From a virus: a DNA stretch of 37,852 nt. The notes below the pieces were generated by a model. That model was not told where the DNA came from. It ran no database searches and saw nothing but the letters and a program-made list of their open reading frames with translations. This document shows positions 1 to 7,668 of the stretch, piece after piece. Position 1 is the stretch's first letter. Every line of letters begins with the position of its first letter. The position numbers and the translations under genes are program-made. Where the stretch lies: IMG/VR virus record IMGVR_UViG_3300012984_000005, positions 1-37,852 of that record, one strand, 5' to 3'.

Positions 1-123
1 AGGACCTATTAGAGACATTGTATAACCACGAAGAACAGGGTATCCTTAAATTCCCCAATGGAGCACATGATGATCTGAATGATGCCCTGGTACAATCAAT
101 TAATAGACATTATAAAAAGTCGC
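1..123. repeat. Terminal direct repeat, left copy (circular join)
   Basis: These 123 bases are identical to 37730-37852. Both copies lie inside the terminase large subunit reading frame, which continues in frame from the right copy into the sequence after the left copy. This is what an assembler leaves when a circular or circularly permuted molecule is cut at an arbitrary point. The unique length is therefore 37,729 bp. A genuine short terminal repeat in the virion is possible but less likely, because it would fall in the middle of a gene. Confidence 0.93.
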
Positions 124-143
124 CACGTGTATGGGCTGGCTAA
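1..143 (+). CDS. terL: Terminase large subunit, 3' end (continues from the window's right end)
   Basis: This is the carboxy-terminal piece of the terminase large subunit, read in frame from base 3 and ending at the TAA at 141-143. It includes the segment GAHDDLNDAL, which in this family carries late acidic residues of the nuclease domain. Joined through the 123-bp overlap to the gene that starts near 36469, it completes a protein of about 467 residues ending HYKKSPRVWAG. The portal gene follows 30 bases later, the usual terminase-portal order. Confidence 0.88.
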   Translation, partial: DLLETLYNHEEQGILKFPNGAHDDLNDALVQSINRHYKKSPRVWAG

Positions 144-173
144 AAGTATTATATTTGGCTTATATATTATAAT

Positions 174-1643
174 ATGGCAAACTTTTTTCAGCGTTTTTTT
201 GGTGGCAAGCCGGCAGTCATACAAAGCGTAAAGGCTGCTCCTGGTGGTCCCGGTTTCAGGTTTATTGGTGGCGGATTGGTCCCATATGATACCCGGAAAC
301 TCACATTCATAGATAAAGGATATGCAGCCAATGACATGCTTTTCAGCGTGATCAAGCTCATAACGAAGAAGGCGCGACAGGCCCCAATGGCTCTTTATGC
401 CATTCAGGATGAAAGGAAGTTCTTCGAGTATACAAAAATGATCGGAGCATTGGGAGAAGGCACCCAACTAAGCGCGAAAGACATGATAAAGTTGAAGGAT
501 CTGAGGCATAAGGCACTAAAGCTGGATACTTCCGATGACTATATGAACGAACGGCTACAAAATCCAAACGACACCAATCAGACAATGGCCGACCTTAACG
601 AGGCCCTATTTGCATTTAAGCTAGTTACCGGGGATTATTATGAGGCCGGATGGTCTCCGCTTACCGGGGGCTTCAATAGGGGGAAGCCTTCACAATTCTA
701 TGAACTGCCTTCCCAGTATATGTCAATTGTCTCTACCAGGACGTTACCGCTTATTGAACAAAGCTATGAATTGATGCTTGGCGGCCGGCAGACTTTTGAT
801 GCTGATGACGTGTTGCATGAAAAATATGTAAATCTGCAATGGGATACAGCCGGCAACCAACTTTATGGTATGTCGCCCATACAGGCCGCATTAGCCAGAT
901 TGCAAGCGTCCAATGAGGGCATTAAGCGCCAGGGGAAGGCTATGAAGAATGCCGGTGCCGATGTAGCCGTCTACCAAGATGATCCGGAGACTACCCGACA
1001 GTTCCCGGATTACTCCATTGAGCAAATGGGGGCTTCAAAAGAACGATGGGAAGCGGAACAGTGGGGAAGTGAGAATGCAGGTAAGGCTATTTGGTCACCT
1101 ACTAAATTGGGCGTAGCTCGTCTCGGCCTTTCGCCAGTTGATCTGGCGCAATTACCGGCAGAATTGGCCAATCTGCGCTGGTTTTGTAATCTTTATGATG
1201 TGCCAAGCCAATTGATGAATGATCCAGAGAACAAGATTTATTCGAATCAGGTGGAAGGACAAAAGGCGCTTCTGTACAATGCAGTACTTCCGTTGCTCAT
1301 TTCCAGGCAGCAGAATTTCAATAAGAAGCTCCGACGTATGGACGCGTACCGGGGCACTAACAAAGTAGTAGAGTTCGATATATCCATTTATAAGGAACTG
1401 GAATCAAATAAACAGGAGCTTGTAGGATGGCTGAAAGACTCCCGTTTTAACATGGAAACGTTCTATAAATACATGGATCAGGAAATTCCTGCTGACATGC
1501 CGGAAGAGGTTCGTAAGGCCATTCTAATACCAACAGGATATCAGTTGATTGATGACCTATTCATGTCACAGCAGGATCAGGGAGCGTTAACCCAGCAATT
1601 GAATAATTCAGGCGATAACCCATATAATTTACCAGTTTCTTGA
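174..1643 (+). CDS. Portal protein (HK97 family)
   Basis: At 489 aa this has the size and position, directly after TerL, of the dodecameric portal. The portal forms the channel at the unique capsid vertex for DNA entry and exit. Family-typical stretches include the early YAANDMLFSVIKLI region, the central YGMSPIQAAL segment followed by a long helical region near residues 235-265, and a C-terminal part with DVPSQLMNDPENKIYSN, close to the lambdoid portal motif. The start ATG is preceded by an A/T-rich TATAAT context without a Shine-Dalgarno sequence. The last four residues are LPVS, an ending shared with three other virion proteins here. The family call rests on recognition of the sequence, order and length. 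Confidence 0.9.
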   Translation: MANFFQRFFGGKPAVIQSVKAAPGGPGFRFIGGGLVPYDTRKLTFIDKGYAANDMLFSVIKLITKKARQAPMALYAIQDERKFFEYTKMIGALGEGTQLSAKDMIKLKDLRHKALKLDTSDDYMNERLQNPNDTNQTMADLNEALFAFKLVTGDYYEAGWSPLTGGFNRGKPSQFYELPSQYMSIVSTRTLPLIEQSYELMLGGRQTFDADDVLHEKYVNLQWDTAGNQLYGMSPIQAALARLQASNEGIKRQGKAMKNAGADVAVYQDDPETTRQFPDYSIEQMGASKERWEAEQWGSENAGKAIWSPTKLGVARLGLSPVDLAQLPAELANLRWFCNLYDVPSQLMNDPENKIYSNQVEGQKALLYNAVLPLLISRQQNFNKKLRRMDAYRGTNKVVEFDISIYKELESNKQELVGWLKDSRFNMETFYKYMDQEIPADMPEEVRKAILIPTGYQLIDDLFMSQQDQGALTQQLNNSGDNPYNLPVS

Positions 1644-1670
1644 TTGGTATCATATTTGTCTGTATATTTG
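1639..1670 (+). promoter_or_regulatory. Promoter, GGTATCAAA family (copy 1)
   Basis: A TTG at 1640-1642 and TATATTTG at 1663-1670 are separated by 20 bases, matching the Bacteroidota -33/-7 promoter. The spacer holds GGTATCATA at 1646-1654 followed by TTTGTCTG. Four other promoters in this genome share this spacer box. It overlaps the portal stop codon and lies 15 bases before the ATG at 1685, which argues against the in-frame upstream start at 1640. Confidence 0.75.
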
Positions 1671-1684
1671 GGCTAAAAGATACT

Positions 1685-1912
1685 ATGAAAGTAAAGGCAT
1701 TTTATCGGCCCGGTATTGGATATTTATTATATTACCCCGATGGGCGTCCGTTAGATGTTCCTAATATGGGGCCGATAAATATTTCAGAGGAAGTAATTGA
1801 CGCAATATCCAAGTGCGGTAAAACCAGGTTTGCAGGAGAAGTAATAGCTTCTATTTCTTTCCCGATTGAAATAGTAAATGTAGATCCTGACATTAATCTT
1901 AAAAACTTATAA
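1685..1912 (+). CDS. Hypothetical protein, 75 aa
   Basis: No family was recognised. The protein begins MKVKAFYRPGIGYLLYYPDG and is a compact mixed-polarity product with no membrane segment or Cys motif. An in-frame start exists at 1640, but the promoter occupies that stretch, so the ATG at 1685 is preferred. It is the first gene after promoter copy 1 and probably heads the short transcript that includes the following genes up to the minor head protein. Confidence 0.6.
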   Translation: MKVKAFYRPGIGYLLYYPDGRPLDVPNMGPINISEEVIDAISKCGKTRFAGEVIASISFPIEIVNVDPDINLKNL

Positions 1913-1922
1913 AACGCACTAT

Positions 1923-2555
1923 ATGGCACTAATGGTTGTATCAAAACAATTCAAAGAAAGAAATCCGAATCTATTTCAGATGATGATAGATAAATATGGA
2001 GAGTTCAAGCAGATAGAAGAGAATGAGGCAAAAATAATATTCAGATTCAACGCGCCAGGTACAGAAGAAAACACCTATTATAATCAATGGTTTAATGAAA
2101 TTAGCCATGGAGTATACGCGATGGGAGGATTAATGGAGGACGATGAGGACGAAAAAAACCGCCGATGCATGTTAGAGCATATTGCACAAATTAATGAGGA
2201 TGTAAGATTACAAAAAGAGATAGGGAATAATGTTGGCTCCATTTCTGATGGATACCACACATTTGATGAACTTTACGCGCACCGGATCGGGTTATTTAGA
2301 GCGCTTTGCTGCTTTCTGCATTATAATGTGGTAAATCCAACGCCATACGTTTGGAAAGCAAAAAAACATCATGATGGCACCGAGTTTAATGGATGGTTTC
2401 TTGCTGGCATTGGAAGCGAACCGGGCAAACAAATAACATATCATATACCAATGCAAGAATGGGACACGTGGCCTGGGGAAGAATTTGATCAATCGCCTTA
2501 TGGATGGGATGGCCATACATCTGCTGACGTACTTGAAAGATTGAGAAGATTATGA
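1923..2555 (+). CDS. Conserved phage protein of unknown function, 210 aa
   Basis: The central part has the pattern SDGYHTFDELYAHRIGLFRA, then WKAKKHHDGTEFNGWF and GKQITYHIPMQEWD. From memory this recurs in uncharacterised phage and prophage proteins from many hosts, with the same DGYHTF...ELY.HR and TYHLP motifs. No enzymatic role is established for the family. The N-terminal 80 residues look like a separate acidic segment (MEDDEDEKN). It overlaps the next gene by an ATGA junction, implying translational coupling. The start ATG sits in the A/T-rich context TATATGG. Confidence 0.7.
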   Translation: MALMVVSKQFKERNPNLFQMMIDKYGEFKQIEENEAKIIFRFNAPGTEENTYYNQWFNEISHGVYAMGGLMEDDEDEKNRRCMLEHIAQINEDVRLQKEIGNNVGSISDGYHTFDELYAHRIGLFRALCCFLHYNVVNPTPYVWKAKKHHDGTEFNGWFLAGIGSEPGKQITYHIPMQEWDTWPGEEFDQSPYGWDGHTSADVLERLRRL

Positions 2556-2749
2556 AGGAAGAATTAAATATACTTGATCGCCTTTTAAGGAGCAGATATT
2601 TCGTTTCCCATATTGTGGTTTATAAAATAGACGGGCATTTGATATGGTCTATGTTTGATAAACATTCTCAAATAAAATATCCAGATGGGCGTATTATAAA
2701 GGATAGATGGCCTTTACCTGCCTTTATCATAAAACCAAAGAAGAAATGA
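2552..2749 (+). CDS. Hypothetical protein, 65 aa
   Basis: A small basic protein (ends PAFIIKPKKK) with no recognised family. It starts inside the stop codon of the gene before it (ATGA) and ends with another ATGA junction into the glycosyltransferase. This makes it a translationally coupled link in the operon and supports it being real despite its size. A tryptophan/hydrophobic stretch (HLIWSMFDKHSQIKYPDGRI) resembles short phage proteins that accompany the SDGYHTF family, but I cannot assign a role. Confidence 0.55.
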   Translation: MKEELNILDRLLRSRYFVSHIVVYKIDGHLIWSMFDKHSQIKYPDGRIIKDRWPLPAFIIKPKKK

Positions 2750-4299
2750 TCATGCAAGAGAACAACATGGAATCGGAACAAATATTCCCTCAAAATTTGC
2801 TTGATAAACTGACAGGCATTGCTGATACAATATCTCAATCTTCTGATATTTTTAAAATAGGCATAGGGATAACCACACATAACCGGCCAGAAGCGTTTGC
2901 AAAAACATTATCGCACATAATAGCATTATTGCCAGAAAATGCCTTTATCGTAACGATAGATGACTGTAGTGATACCAATTATGCATACAAAGCGACTGGA
3001 AGCAATAAGAAGTATTTCAGATTCGATACAAATGTAGGAATAGCCAGAGCAAAGAATAAGGCATTGGAGCTATTATACAATGCTGGGTGCGAACACTTCT
3101 TTCTGTTTGATGACGATACTTATCCTACTACGGACGATTGGTGGAAACCATATATAGAGAGCAGAGAGCCGCATTTAATGTACATATTTGAGCATTTCGC
3201 CAATGCGAAAGGGCCAAACGATATGATTAAAGTGTATCAGGATGAGGAAATTTCCGCTTACTCCCACGTTAGAGGCTGCATGCTTTATTATGAGCGTGTT
3301 GTATTAGATACCGTGGGCGGAATGGATGTTGCTTTCGGCAAATGGGGGCATGAGCATGGCGATCTATCAAATCGTATTTATTCAGCGGGACTTACTAGGT
3401 TCAGATACATGGACGTGGCTAATTCAAAAGGCCTATTTTATGCGGCGGATGAACAGGAGCATGGAAAGTTCATGAGCACGGTTCCGGGTCACCAACGAAT
3501 TGATCTGCTAAATGCATCTAAAGCTATATATGAAGCGCAATATAATAAGCCATTTTATAGAGAATTCCGGGAAAAATCCGATTCGATACAAAGGGATGGT
3601 AAAAAGCCTTTATTCTTGACGGCTTACTTTACAACGCTGGATGATCCGCAGCGGCCAGGGCAGAAAAAGGAATTCTTCAGTCCCGATTTCGCTGCATATG
3701 CCGGTTCAATTGCATTGTATCATAGTCATTGCACTATATTGACAGATCATCATAGCGAAGTTTTATATGATAGATGTAATTTAGTCCGGGTTCCTGTATG
3801 CGGAAATCCATATTTTCAGCGATGGATGAGCTACTACGAATATCTGATCAGGCATAAAGACTCAATTTCATGGACATTCATGACGGATTGTACTGATGTT
3901 GAACTGCTGAAGATGCCAGAGCCGGAACGTGGTAAGATTTACGTAGGAGACGAACCAGATTTGATAGGCAAGTCAACATGGTTGCAATATCACCACAAGC
4001 ACCCAAAGCTACAGACATTCTACAAAATTTACAGACTGAATCAAATGGTGAATGCCGGCATACTGGGCGGTTATGTGGAAGATGTGCTGCCATTCATCCG
4101 GTCGATAATTGATACATATATACAAATGCTACATGAGTCTGCAACGAATAAGGTATTTGGTCCTGGCATGACCGACATGGGGATATTCAATTATGTGGCT
4201 TATGCTCAGTTCGCAGATAAGATTAGCCATGGTAAGCATGTGAATACACGATTCAAGGCGAATGAGCGGAATGACATTTCCTGGTTTAAACACAAATGA
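2746..4299 (+). CDS. Glycosyltransferase (family 2-like, two domains)
   Basis: A 517-aa protein. The N-terminal half is a GT-A fold glycosyltransferase. It has a nucleotide-binding start (GIGITTHNRPEAF near residue 38), the IVTIDDCS strand, the RAKNKALE segment and a FDDDTYP metal/nucleotide-sugar DxD near residue 120. The GHEHGDLSNRI region resembles the GT2 acceptor-side acidic motif. The C-terminal half, from about residue 290 (PLFLTAYFTTLDDPQ), looks like a second transferase-type domain. It lies between portal and minor head genes, so a virion protein or phage DNA could be its target, but donor and acceptor are unknown. An earlier in-frame start at 2707 is disfavoured because ATG 2746 overlaps the upstream stop. 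Confidence 0.75.
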   Translation: MIMQENNMESEQIFPQNLLDKLTGIADTISQSSDIFKIGIGITTHNRPEAFAKTLSHIIALLPENAFIVTIDDCSDTNYAYKATGSNKKYFRFDTNVGIARAKNKALELLYNAGCEHFFLFDDDTYPTTDDWWKPYIESREPHLMYIFEHFANAKGPNDMIKVYQDEEISAYSHVRGCMLYYERVVLDTVGGMDVAFGKWGHEHGDLSNRIYSAGLTRFRYMDVANSKGLFYAADEQEHGKFMSTVPGHQRIDLLNASKAIYEAQYNKPFYREFREKSDSIQRDGKKPLFLTAYFTTLDDPQRPGQKKEFFSPDFAAYAGSIALYHSHCTILTDHHSEVLYDRCNLVRVPVCGNPYFQRWMSYYEYLIRHKDSISWTFMTDCTDVELLKMPEPERGKIYVGDEPDLIGKSTWLQYHHKHPKLQTFYKIYRLNQMVNAGILGGYVEDVLPFIRSIIDTYIQMLHESATNKVFGPGMTDMGIFNYVAYAQFADKISHGKHVNTRFKANERNDISWFKHK

Positions 4300-4300
4300 T

Positions 4301-4639
4301 ATGTATGCAAAAGAGATATTAATAGAACAGACCGAAAAGGGGCTGTATTGGAGCAACCTGGTTTTGGTGACGCGCAATCACCGTAAGGATACAAAGGAAC
4401 CTATTGGCAACGCGTGGATAATGGAGGTGGGGGGAAAGTATTATGCAGACATCAGCGAACTTACCATTGATCCTACTGGTATGTACCCATCAATAGGATG
4501 GATTAGTCATTCGGATAATACCAATACCCCATCCGGTAAAATATTCGAGCTGTCTATTTGTGATGAGAAAAATGTAGATGATTTAATCCTGCCTATTGGG
4601 ATGGGGAATGGAGAGGTAAAGGCGAAATCCTATATATGA
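4301..4639 (+). CDS. Hypothetical protein, 112 aa
   Basis: No recognised family. It contains WIMEVGGKYYADISELTIDP and a hydrophilic, probably beta-rich body with no signal or membrane segment. The ATG at 4301 comes directly after the glycosyltransferase stop. An in-frame start at 4262 would overlap that gene by 38 bases and is less attractive. It ends in an ATGA overlap with the next small gene, so it is part of the same coupled operon leading to the minor head protein. Confidence 0.55.
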   Translation: MYAKEILIEQTEKGLYWSNLVLVTRNHRKDTKEPIGNAWIMEVGGKYYADISELTIDPTGMYPSIGWISHSDNTNTPSGKIFELSICDEKNVDDLILPIGMGNGEVKAKSYI

Positions 4640-4842
4640 ATTACGAGCAAATGAAGCTGCAACCGCTGCCAATGCCAAAAGGATTGTCTGAAGTAGATCA
4701 GGAAGTTTGGAGACAATTGCCTGATCTTTGGGGGGATTGCGCTTCAACCAGGAGCCGAAAAAAGTATCAACGTGCCCGCATGCGGGATCAAATTATATCA
4801 AATGCCCAATCCAACACTGACACAGGAGCGCAGCCTTTATAA
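4636..4842 (+). CDS. Hypothetical protein, 68 aa
   Basis: A short protein with a proline-rich start (MKLQPLPMPKGLSE) and a basic helix (STRSRKKYQRARMRDQI). It starts within the stop of the preceding gene and overlaps the beginning of the minor head gene by 41 bases. Its place directly before a Mu-F-like protein suggests a small head-assembly accessory protein, but this is inference from position only. Confidence 0.5.
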   Translation: MNYEQMKLQPLPMPKGLSEVDQEVWRQLPDLWGDCASTRSRKKYQRARMRDQIISNAQSNTDTGAQPL

Positions 4843-5641
4843 TCAGTTATCCAGGAAGCAGGCCAAACGAGAGGCCGCAGCAGAAACGCGTATCTTATAT
4901 GCTATTCATCGGCAGATATCGCCTGTTCTGGATATTCTGCGTGAACGTGGGTATACGGCTGCCATAAACGCGGTTTCATCGATATCAAATTATCCAATTG
5001 AAGGCGTATTACGCGGCTTATATCGGGATTTCGGAACAGATTCAGCAAATGATACTTATGCATATATTCAGCGTTTTTGGGGTGATGAAATAAATGGACA
5101 AAAGGCGTTTGGATTCAATGCTATATGGTCCGCCATCATGAATGCTTTCTTTCAGATTTCAGGAGCCAGGAACGTGACGAGGATAACTGAGTCTAACCGA
5201 GAGCGGCTGCGCAAGGAGCTTATCCAAGGGCAGAGTGACGGGATAGACAACTATACACTTGCCGAACGGCTGCAAGGGCCTCAAATTTGGCGCGTTAGGG
5301 CAAAGCTGATAGCAAGGACGGAAACAGGAATAGCGTCCAGCTATGGGGCCGAAATAGGGGCAAAGCAGTCAGGCATTCTTATGAATAAGAAATGGCTGTC
5401 TGCCCGAGATAAGAGAACCAGGAGGATTCCGCCGGATCAGACCGATCATTATGTAATGAATAACATCCAGGTGGCTATGAATGATTTCTTTATGGTGCCA
5501 AGCGAATCTGGTTTCAATATGATGCTACGCCCTCACGCGGAAGGAGCACCAGCAAATCAAGTATGCAATTGCAGATGCAAGGCTATTTATATTCCGGCCA
5601 GGGACGCCAGAGGGCGAATAATAAGAACTAATTCTCGATAA
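4802..5641 (+). CDS. Minor head protein, Mu gpF / SPP1 gp7-like
   Basis: A 279-aa protein whose C-terminal half has the family hallmarks: a helical region, then LIARTETGIASSYGAEIGAKQSG, then KKWLSARDKRTR, a histidine (TDHYVM), and the closing HAEGAPANQVCNCRCKAIYIP. Proteins of this family bind the portal and are incorporated inside the procapsid, where some help DNA exit or ejection. It follows the portal gene after five intervening small or accessory genes. A start at 4772 is open, but ATG 4802 removes an atypical leader. It is the last gene of the transcript; a hairpin terminator follows. Confidence 0.82.
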   Translation: MPNPTLTQERSLYNQLSRKQAKREAAAETRILYAIHRQISPVLDILRERGYTAAINAVSSISNYPIEGVLRGLYRDFGTDSANDTYAYIQRFWGDEINGQKAFGFNAIWSAIMNAFFQISGARNVTRITESNRERLRKELIQGQSDGIDNYTLAERLQGPQIWRVRAKLIARTETGIASSYGAEIGAKQSGILMNKKWLSARDKRTRRIPPDQTDHYVMNNIQVAMNDFFMVPSESGFNMMLRPHAEGAPANQVCNCRCKAIYIPARDARGRIIRTNSR

Positions 5642-5658
5642 ATCTTGTGTGACAACAG

Positions 5659-5685
5659 GGCGGTATTTCTATGCCGCCTTAAAAT
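5659..5685 (+). terminator. Intrinsic terminator after minor head gene
   Basis: GGCGGTA at 5659-5665 pairs with TGCCGCC at 5672-5678 (one G-U pair) across a six-base loop and is followed by an A/T-rich tail. It ends the portal to minor-head transcript and abuts promoter copy 2. Confidence 0.75.
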
Positions 5686-5688
5686 TTA

Positions 5689-5720
5689 TTTGGCCGGTAT
5701 CAAATTTGTCAGTATGTTTG
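5689..5720 (+). promoter_or_regulatory. Promoter, GGTATCAAA family (copy 2)
   Basis: TTTG at 5689-5692, a 20-base spacer and TATGTTTG at 5713-5720. The spacer contains GGTATCAAA at 5696-5704 and then TTTGTCAG. This is the best match to the family consensus. It drives the accessory block that starts at 5742. Confidence 0.82.
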
Positions 5721-5741
5721 CATTAACAAAACAAGGGTACT

Positions 5742-6080
5742 ATGATAACAGAAATTCTTATAAATGATCAATCGTCTTATAACGAAAGGGGGAAAGGAGA
5801 TCTTATTCAGTTGTCATCTGACATTCATTCTATTGGAGTGGGCTTTGAATCATTTGATGAGGCAGAGGAATTCTGCGCGAAATTCACAAAATCAATGAAG
5901 ATACGGGTGGTGACTGTTAATTCTCATACATTTTTAAATAATGATATACAGGTGTTGAAAAAGCCGTTTGTAATGTGCAGACGTATGATTCAAAACGGAA
6001 TAACAGGAAGTGTAAATGAGATGGGGGATAAGAGAATGAAAAGATTTTACGATGAACTATCAAAATATAAACAAAAATAA
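5742..6080 (+). CDS. Hypothetical protein, 112 aa
   Basis: No recognised family. The sequence has a beta-alpha pattern (IHSIGVGFESFDEAEEFCAKF), a short basic C-terminus and no signal or membrane segment. It is the first gene behind promoter copy 2, with an ATG about 20 bases downstream of the predicted -7 element, so its leader is very short. First-gene position after a phage promoter fits an early accessory function, but nothing in the sequence identifies one. Confidence 0.6.
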   Translation: MITEILINDQSSYNERGKGDLIQLSSDIHSIGVGFESFDEAEEFCAKFTKSMKIRVVTVNSHTFLNNDIQVLKKPFVMCRRMIQNGITGSVNEMGDKRMKRFYDELSKYKQK

Positions 6081-6102
6081 TATACACATAAAAATAAATA
6101 AT

Positions 6103-6456
6103 ATGTTCACAACTCAAATTTCAAATAAAAAGGAACACACGAATGGCATAATAACTTTCACGGTAAAAAATACTTGGATGACTCAATATACATTTTCTAA
6201 ACATGGCTGGGGAAATGGATATATTGGATTGCCAAAAGAGCATCCTCTTTTCGGCAGAGAATATGAAGATCTAAACGATGTGGCGCATGTCCATGGAGGC
6301 TTTACATTTGGTGAAATAGGTGAAATTGATGGAAAAGAATACCATGTATTCGGATTTGATACATGTCATGGTATGGATGATATGCAAAGATGGCCAGAAT
6401 CGGCGGTAATTGAGGAAATAGAGTCTGTGGTTAATGCATTTGTTGATTTCGTTTAA
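6103..6456 (+). CDS. Conserved phage protein of unknown function, 117 aa
   Basis: The region GNGYIGLPKEHPLFG, then VHGGFTFGEI, YHVFGFDTCHGMDD and a final W..SAVIEEIESVV matches a pattern I recall from many uncharacterised phage proteins (GYV.VP..HP..G ... VHGG.T ... FGFD..H). The conserved His and Asp residues could suggest a metal site, but no activity is known to me. The ATG at 6103 sits in an AATAATATG context; an earlier in-frame ATG at 6052 would overlap the previous gene and add an Asn/Lys-rich leader, so it was not used. Confidence 0.68.
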   Translation: MFTTQISNKKEHTNGIITFTVKNTWMTQYTFSKHGWGNGYIGLPKEHPLFGREYEDLNDVAHVHGGFTFGEIGEIDGKEYHVFGFDTCHGMDDMQRWPESAVIEEIESVVNAFVDFV

Positions 6457-6489
6457 TAATTAATCCATCCGGGCGCGGTACGCGATAGT

Positions 6490-6912
6490 ATGATAATTAA
6501 AGCCACTAAATGTCCCGCATGCGGTAGATCAGACGTTCTCTGGAATGGAGAGAAGGGCATATGTACTGATTGTGGCGCGGATGTAAAAATACAAGATAGT
6601 AATGAATCACATGACCCATATAAGACAGAAGTTCGCCGGATAGCGGAGATACTTGCAAAGGTCGGTAAGCCAAACCTTATTGAATTCTATAAAAAAAAGA
6701 ATGACATAAGGTATGATAAGAACATTTCAAGACATTTAGAGCAAGCCCGCGCAATGGTTGCTGAAATGGCGAAACAGTACGAGCATGCCTATTTTAGCAA
6801 TTATCCTGGTGACGAGGATTCGCCTGAGTACGAATTATGGAACCAGAACTGCATTGCTGAAATGAAGGAACGCGGCCTCATTCCATCCCCAACAAAAGAT
6901 ATTGAAAAATGA
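6490..6912 (+). CDS. Zinc-ribbon protein, 140 aa
   Basis: Two CxxC knuckles at residues 8-11 (CPAC) and 25-28 (CTDC), 13 residues apart, form a treble-clef or zinc-ribbon like those used for nucleic-acid or protein contacts. The rest is helical and charged (RRIAEILAKVGKP...; MVAEMAKQYEHAYF), suggesting a helical tail after the ribbon. From memory, Lar-type phage proteins show a similar N-terminal CPxCG ribbon, but the body does not match closely enough to name it. It overlaps the next gene by ATGA. Confidence 0.6.
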   Translation: MIIKATKCPACGRSDVLWNGEKGICTDCGADVKIQDSNESHDPYKTEVRRIAEILAKVGKPNLIEFYKKKNDIRYDKNISRHLEQARAMVAEMAKQYEHAYFSNYPGDEDSPEYELWNQNCIAEMKERGLIPSPTKDIEK

Positions 6913-7103
6913 CACAAGACAGAAAATCACTAATGGTATTGATTGGTAATTTATTGAAGGGCCTTGTTTCAGGATCAAAGTTTCTTGTAATTATCAAGCA
7001 TCCAGATGATTCAATAGACTTTGCTGCAAATAATAAGGATGCGATTGAAATGGCTGTTAGGTTCATTGAGATAATTGAAACTGATAAAACAAGCAAGCAA
7101 TGA
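6909..7103 (+). CDS. Hypothetical protein, 64 aa
   Basis: A small protein starting in the stop codon of the zinc-ribbon gene and ending in a four-base overlap with the next gene, so translational coupling supports it. The N-terminus (LMVLIGNLLKGLVSGSKFLVII) is hydrophobic but short and may be a core strand-helix rather than a membrane anchor. The C-terminus is DSIDFAANNKDAIEMAVRFI. No family was recognised. Confidence 0.5.
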   Translation: MTQDRKSLMVLIGNLLKGLVSGSKFLVIIKHPDDSIDFAANNKDAIEMAVRFIEIIETDKTSKQ

Positions 7104-7321
7104 CGTACGAAGAAAGATTGCAAGCAGAATATAAGTATTGGGATGAAGCAGAAACGGAGAATGATCTTTATGTTGATGACGCATGGTTAATTGCTAAAAG
7201 AACAGTTTCGATGCAGGCAGCAGCAATAAGGAAGGCGAATCGGCAATGGGGTATACCAGTAGCATGGACTGAGTCATATTTAGAACAAAACGGGTACATC
7301 CCGGAAAAGGAGGAAGAGTAA
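7100..7321 (+). CDS. Hypothetical protein, 73 aa
   Basis: An acidic, largely helical protein (EERLQAEYKYWDEAETENDLYVDDAW) ending in a glutamate run encoded by the GA-rich stretch that also supplies the Shine-Dalgarno of the next gene. It overlaps both neighbours by a few bases. No family recognised. Confidence 0.5.
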   Translation: MTYEERLQAEYKYWDEAETENDLYVDDAWLIAKRTVSMQAAAIRKANRQWGIPVAWTESYLEQNGYIPEKEEE

Positions 7322-7326
7322 TGAAT
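7305..7326 (+). promoter_or_regulatory. Ribosome binding site, first copy of a 22-base repeat
   Basis: A strong AGGAGG Shine-Dalgarno lies nine bases before ATG 7321. The 22 bases from 7305 to 7326 recur at 7557-7578 with a single mismatch, ATG included. Strong Shine-Dalgarno sequences are exceptional in this genome. Confidence 0.65.
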
Positions 7327-7557
7327 ATTAATACACTAAACTCAAAAGTGAGGACTTTCTTATTGGAACATTGCATTAGCAAAAGAGGTGCAGATGCAAT
7401 TGCTGTTGTTTCTGGATTTATTAATTCAGATGAGGTAAAAGAATTAGTGATAGAACGTCGAGATGGCAAATGGTATTCTGTTTCAACAGGTCAATTAGTA
7501 TTAAGTGCTTGCATAACTATAGACTGCCTTCATCTTTCAAAAACAACATTGGTTTAA
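7321..7557 (+). CDS. Hypothetical protein, 78 aa
   Basis: No recognised family. Begins MNINTLNSKVRTFLLEHCIS, followed by an alpha-beta pattern (ADAIAVVSGFINSDEVKELVIERRDGKWYSV). It has an unusually strong AGGAGG ribosome binding site, duplicated in front of the 31-aa frame downstream. A start shared with the upstream stop indicates coupling as well. Confidence 0.5.
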   Translation: MNINTLNSKVRTFLLEHCISKRGADAIAVVSGFINSDEVKELVIERRDGKWYSVSTGQLVLSACITIDCLHLSKTTLV

Positions 7558-7578
7558 AAAGGAGGAAAAGTAATGAAT
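7557..7578 (+). promoter_or_regulatory. Ribosome binding site, second copy of the 22-base repeat
   Basis: Matches 7305-7326 at 21 of 22 positions, including AGGAGG and the ATG with its next codon. It precedes a 31-codon frame at 7573. This looks like a short duplicated start region. Confidence 0.6.
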
Positions 7579-7668
7579 TGTAAACCGTACAGAGCCTGCA
7601 CCGTTCGTTACTGGTGGAACAGGTATAGCTTTTTAAGTGCCATATTAGTAACTAAATACTGGAAGTGA
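7573..7668 (+). CDS. Small protein or gene remnant, 31 aa
   Basis: A 31-codon frame (MNCKPYRACTVRYWWNRYSF...KYWK) with one of the best Shine-Dalgarno sequences in the genome. It ends in an ATGA-type junction with the next gene. It is basic and rich in Trp, Tyr and Cys. Because its ribosome site and start duplicate those of the gene at 7321, it could be a remnant left after a duplication, a real micro-protein, or a leader that couples translation to the downstream gene. Confidence 0.4.
   Translation: MNCKPYRACTVRYWWNRYSFLSAILVTKYWK

Noticed and set aside
1-123. True short terminal repeat of the packaged DNA
   Set aside because: It lies in the middle of terL and its size suits an assembly overlap; kept only as a remote option.
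1640-1684. Upstream start for the gene at 1685
   Set aside because: The stretch contains a family promoter ending 15 bases before 1685.
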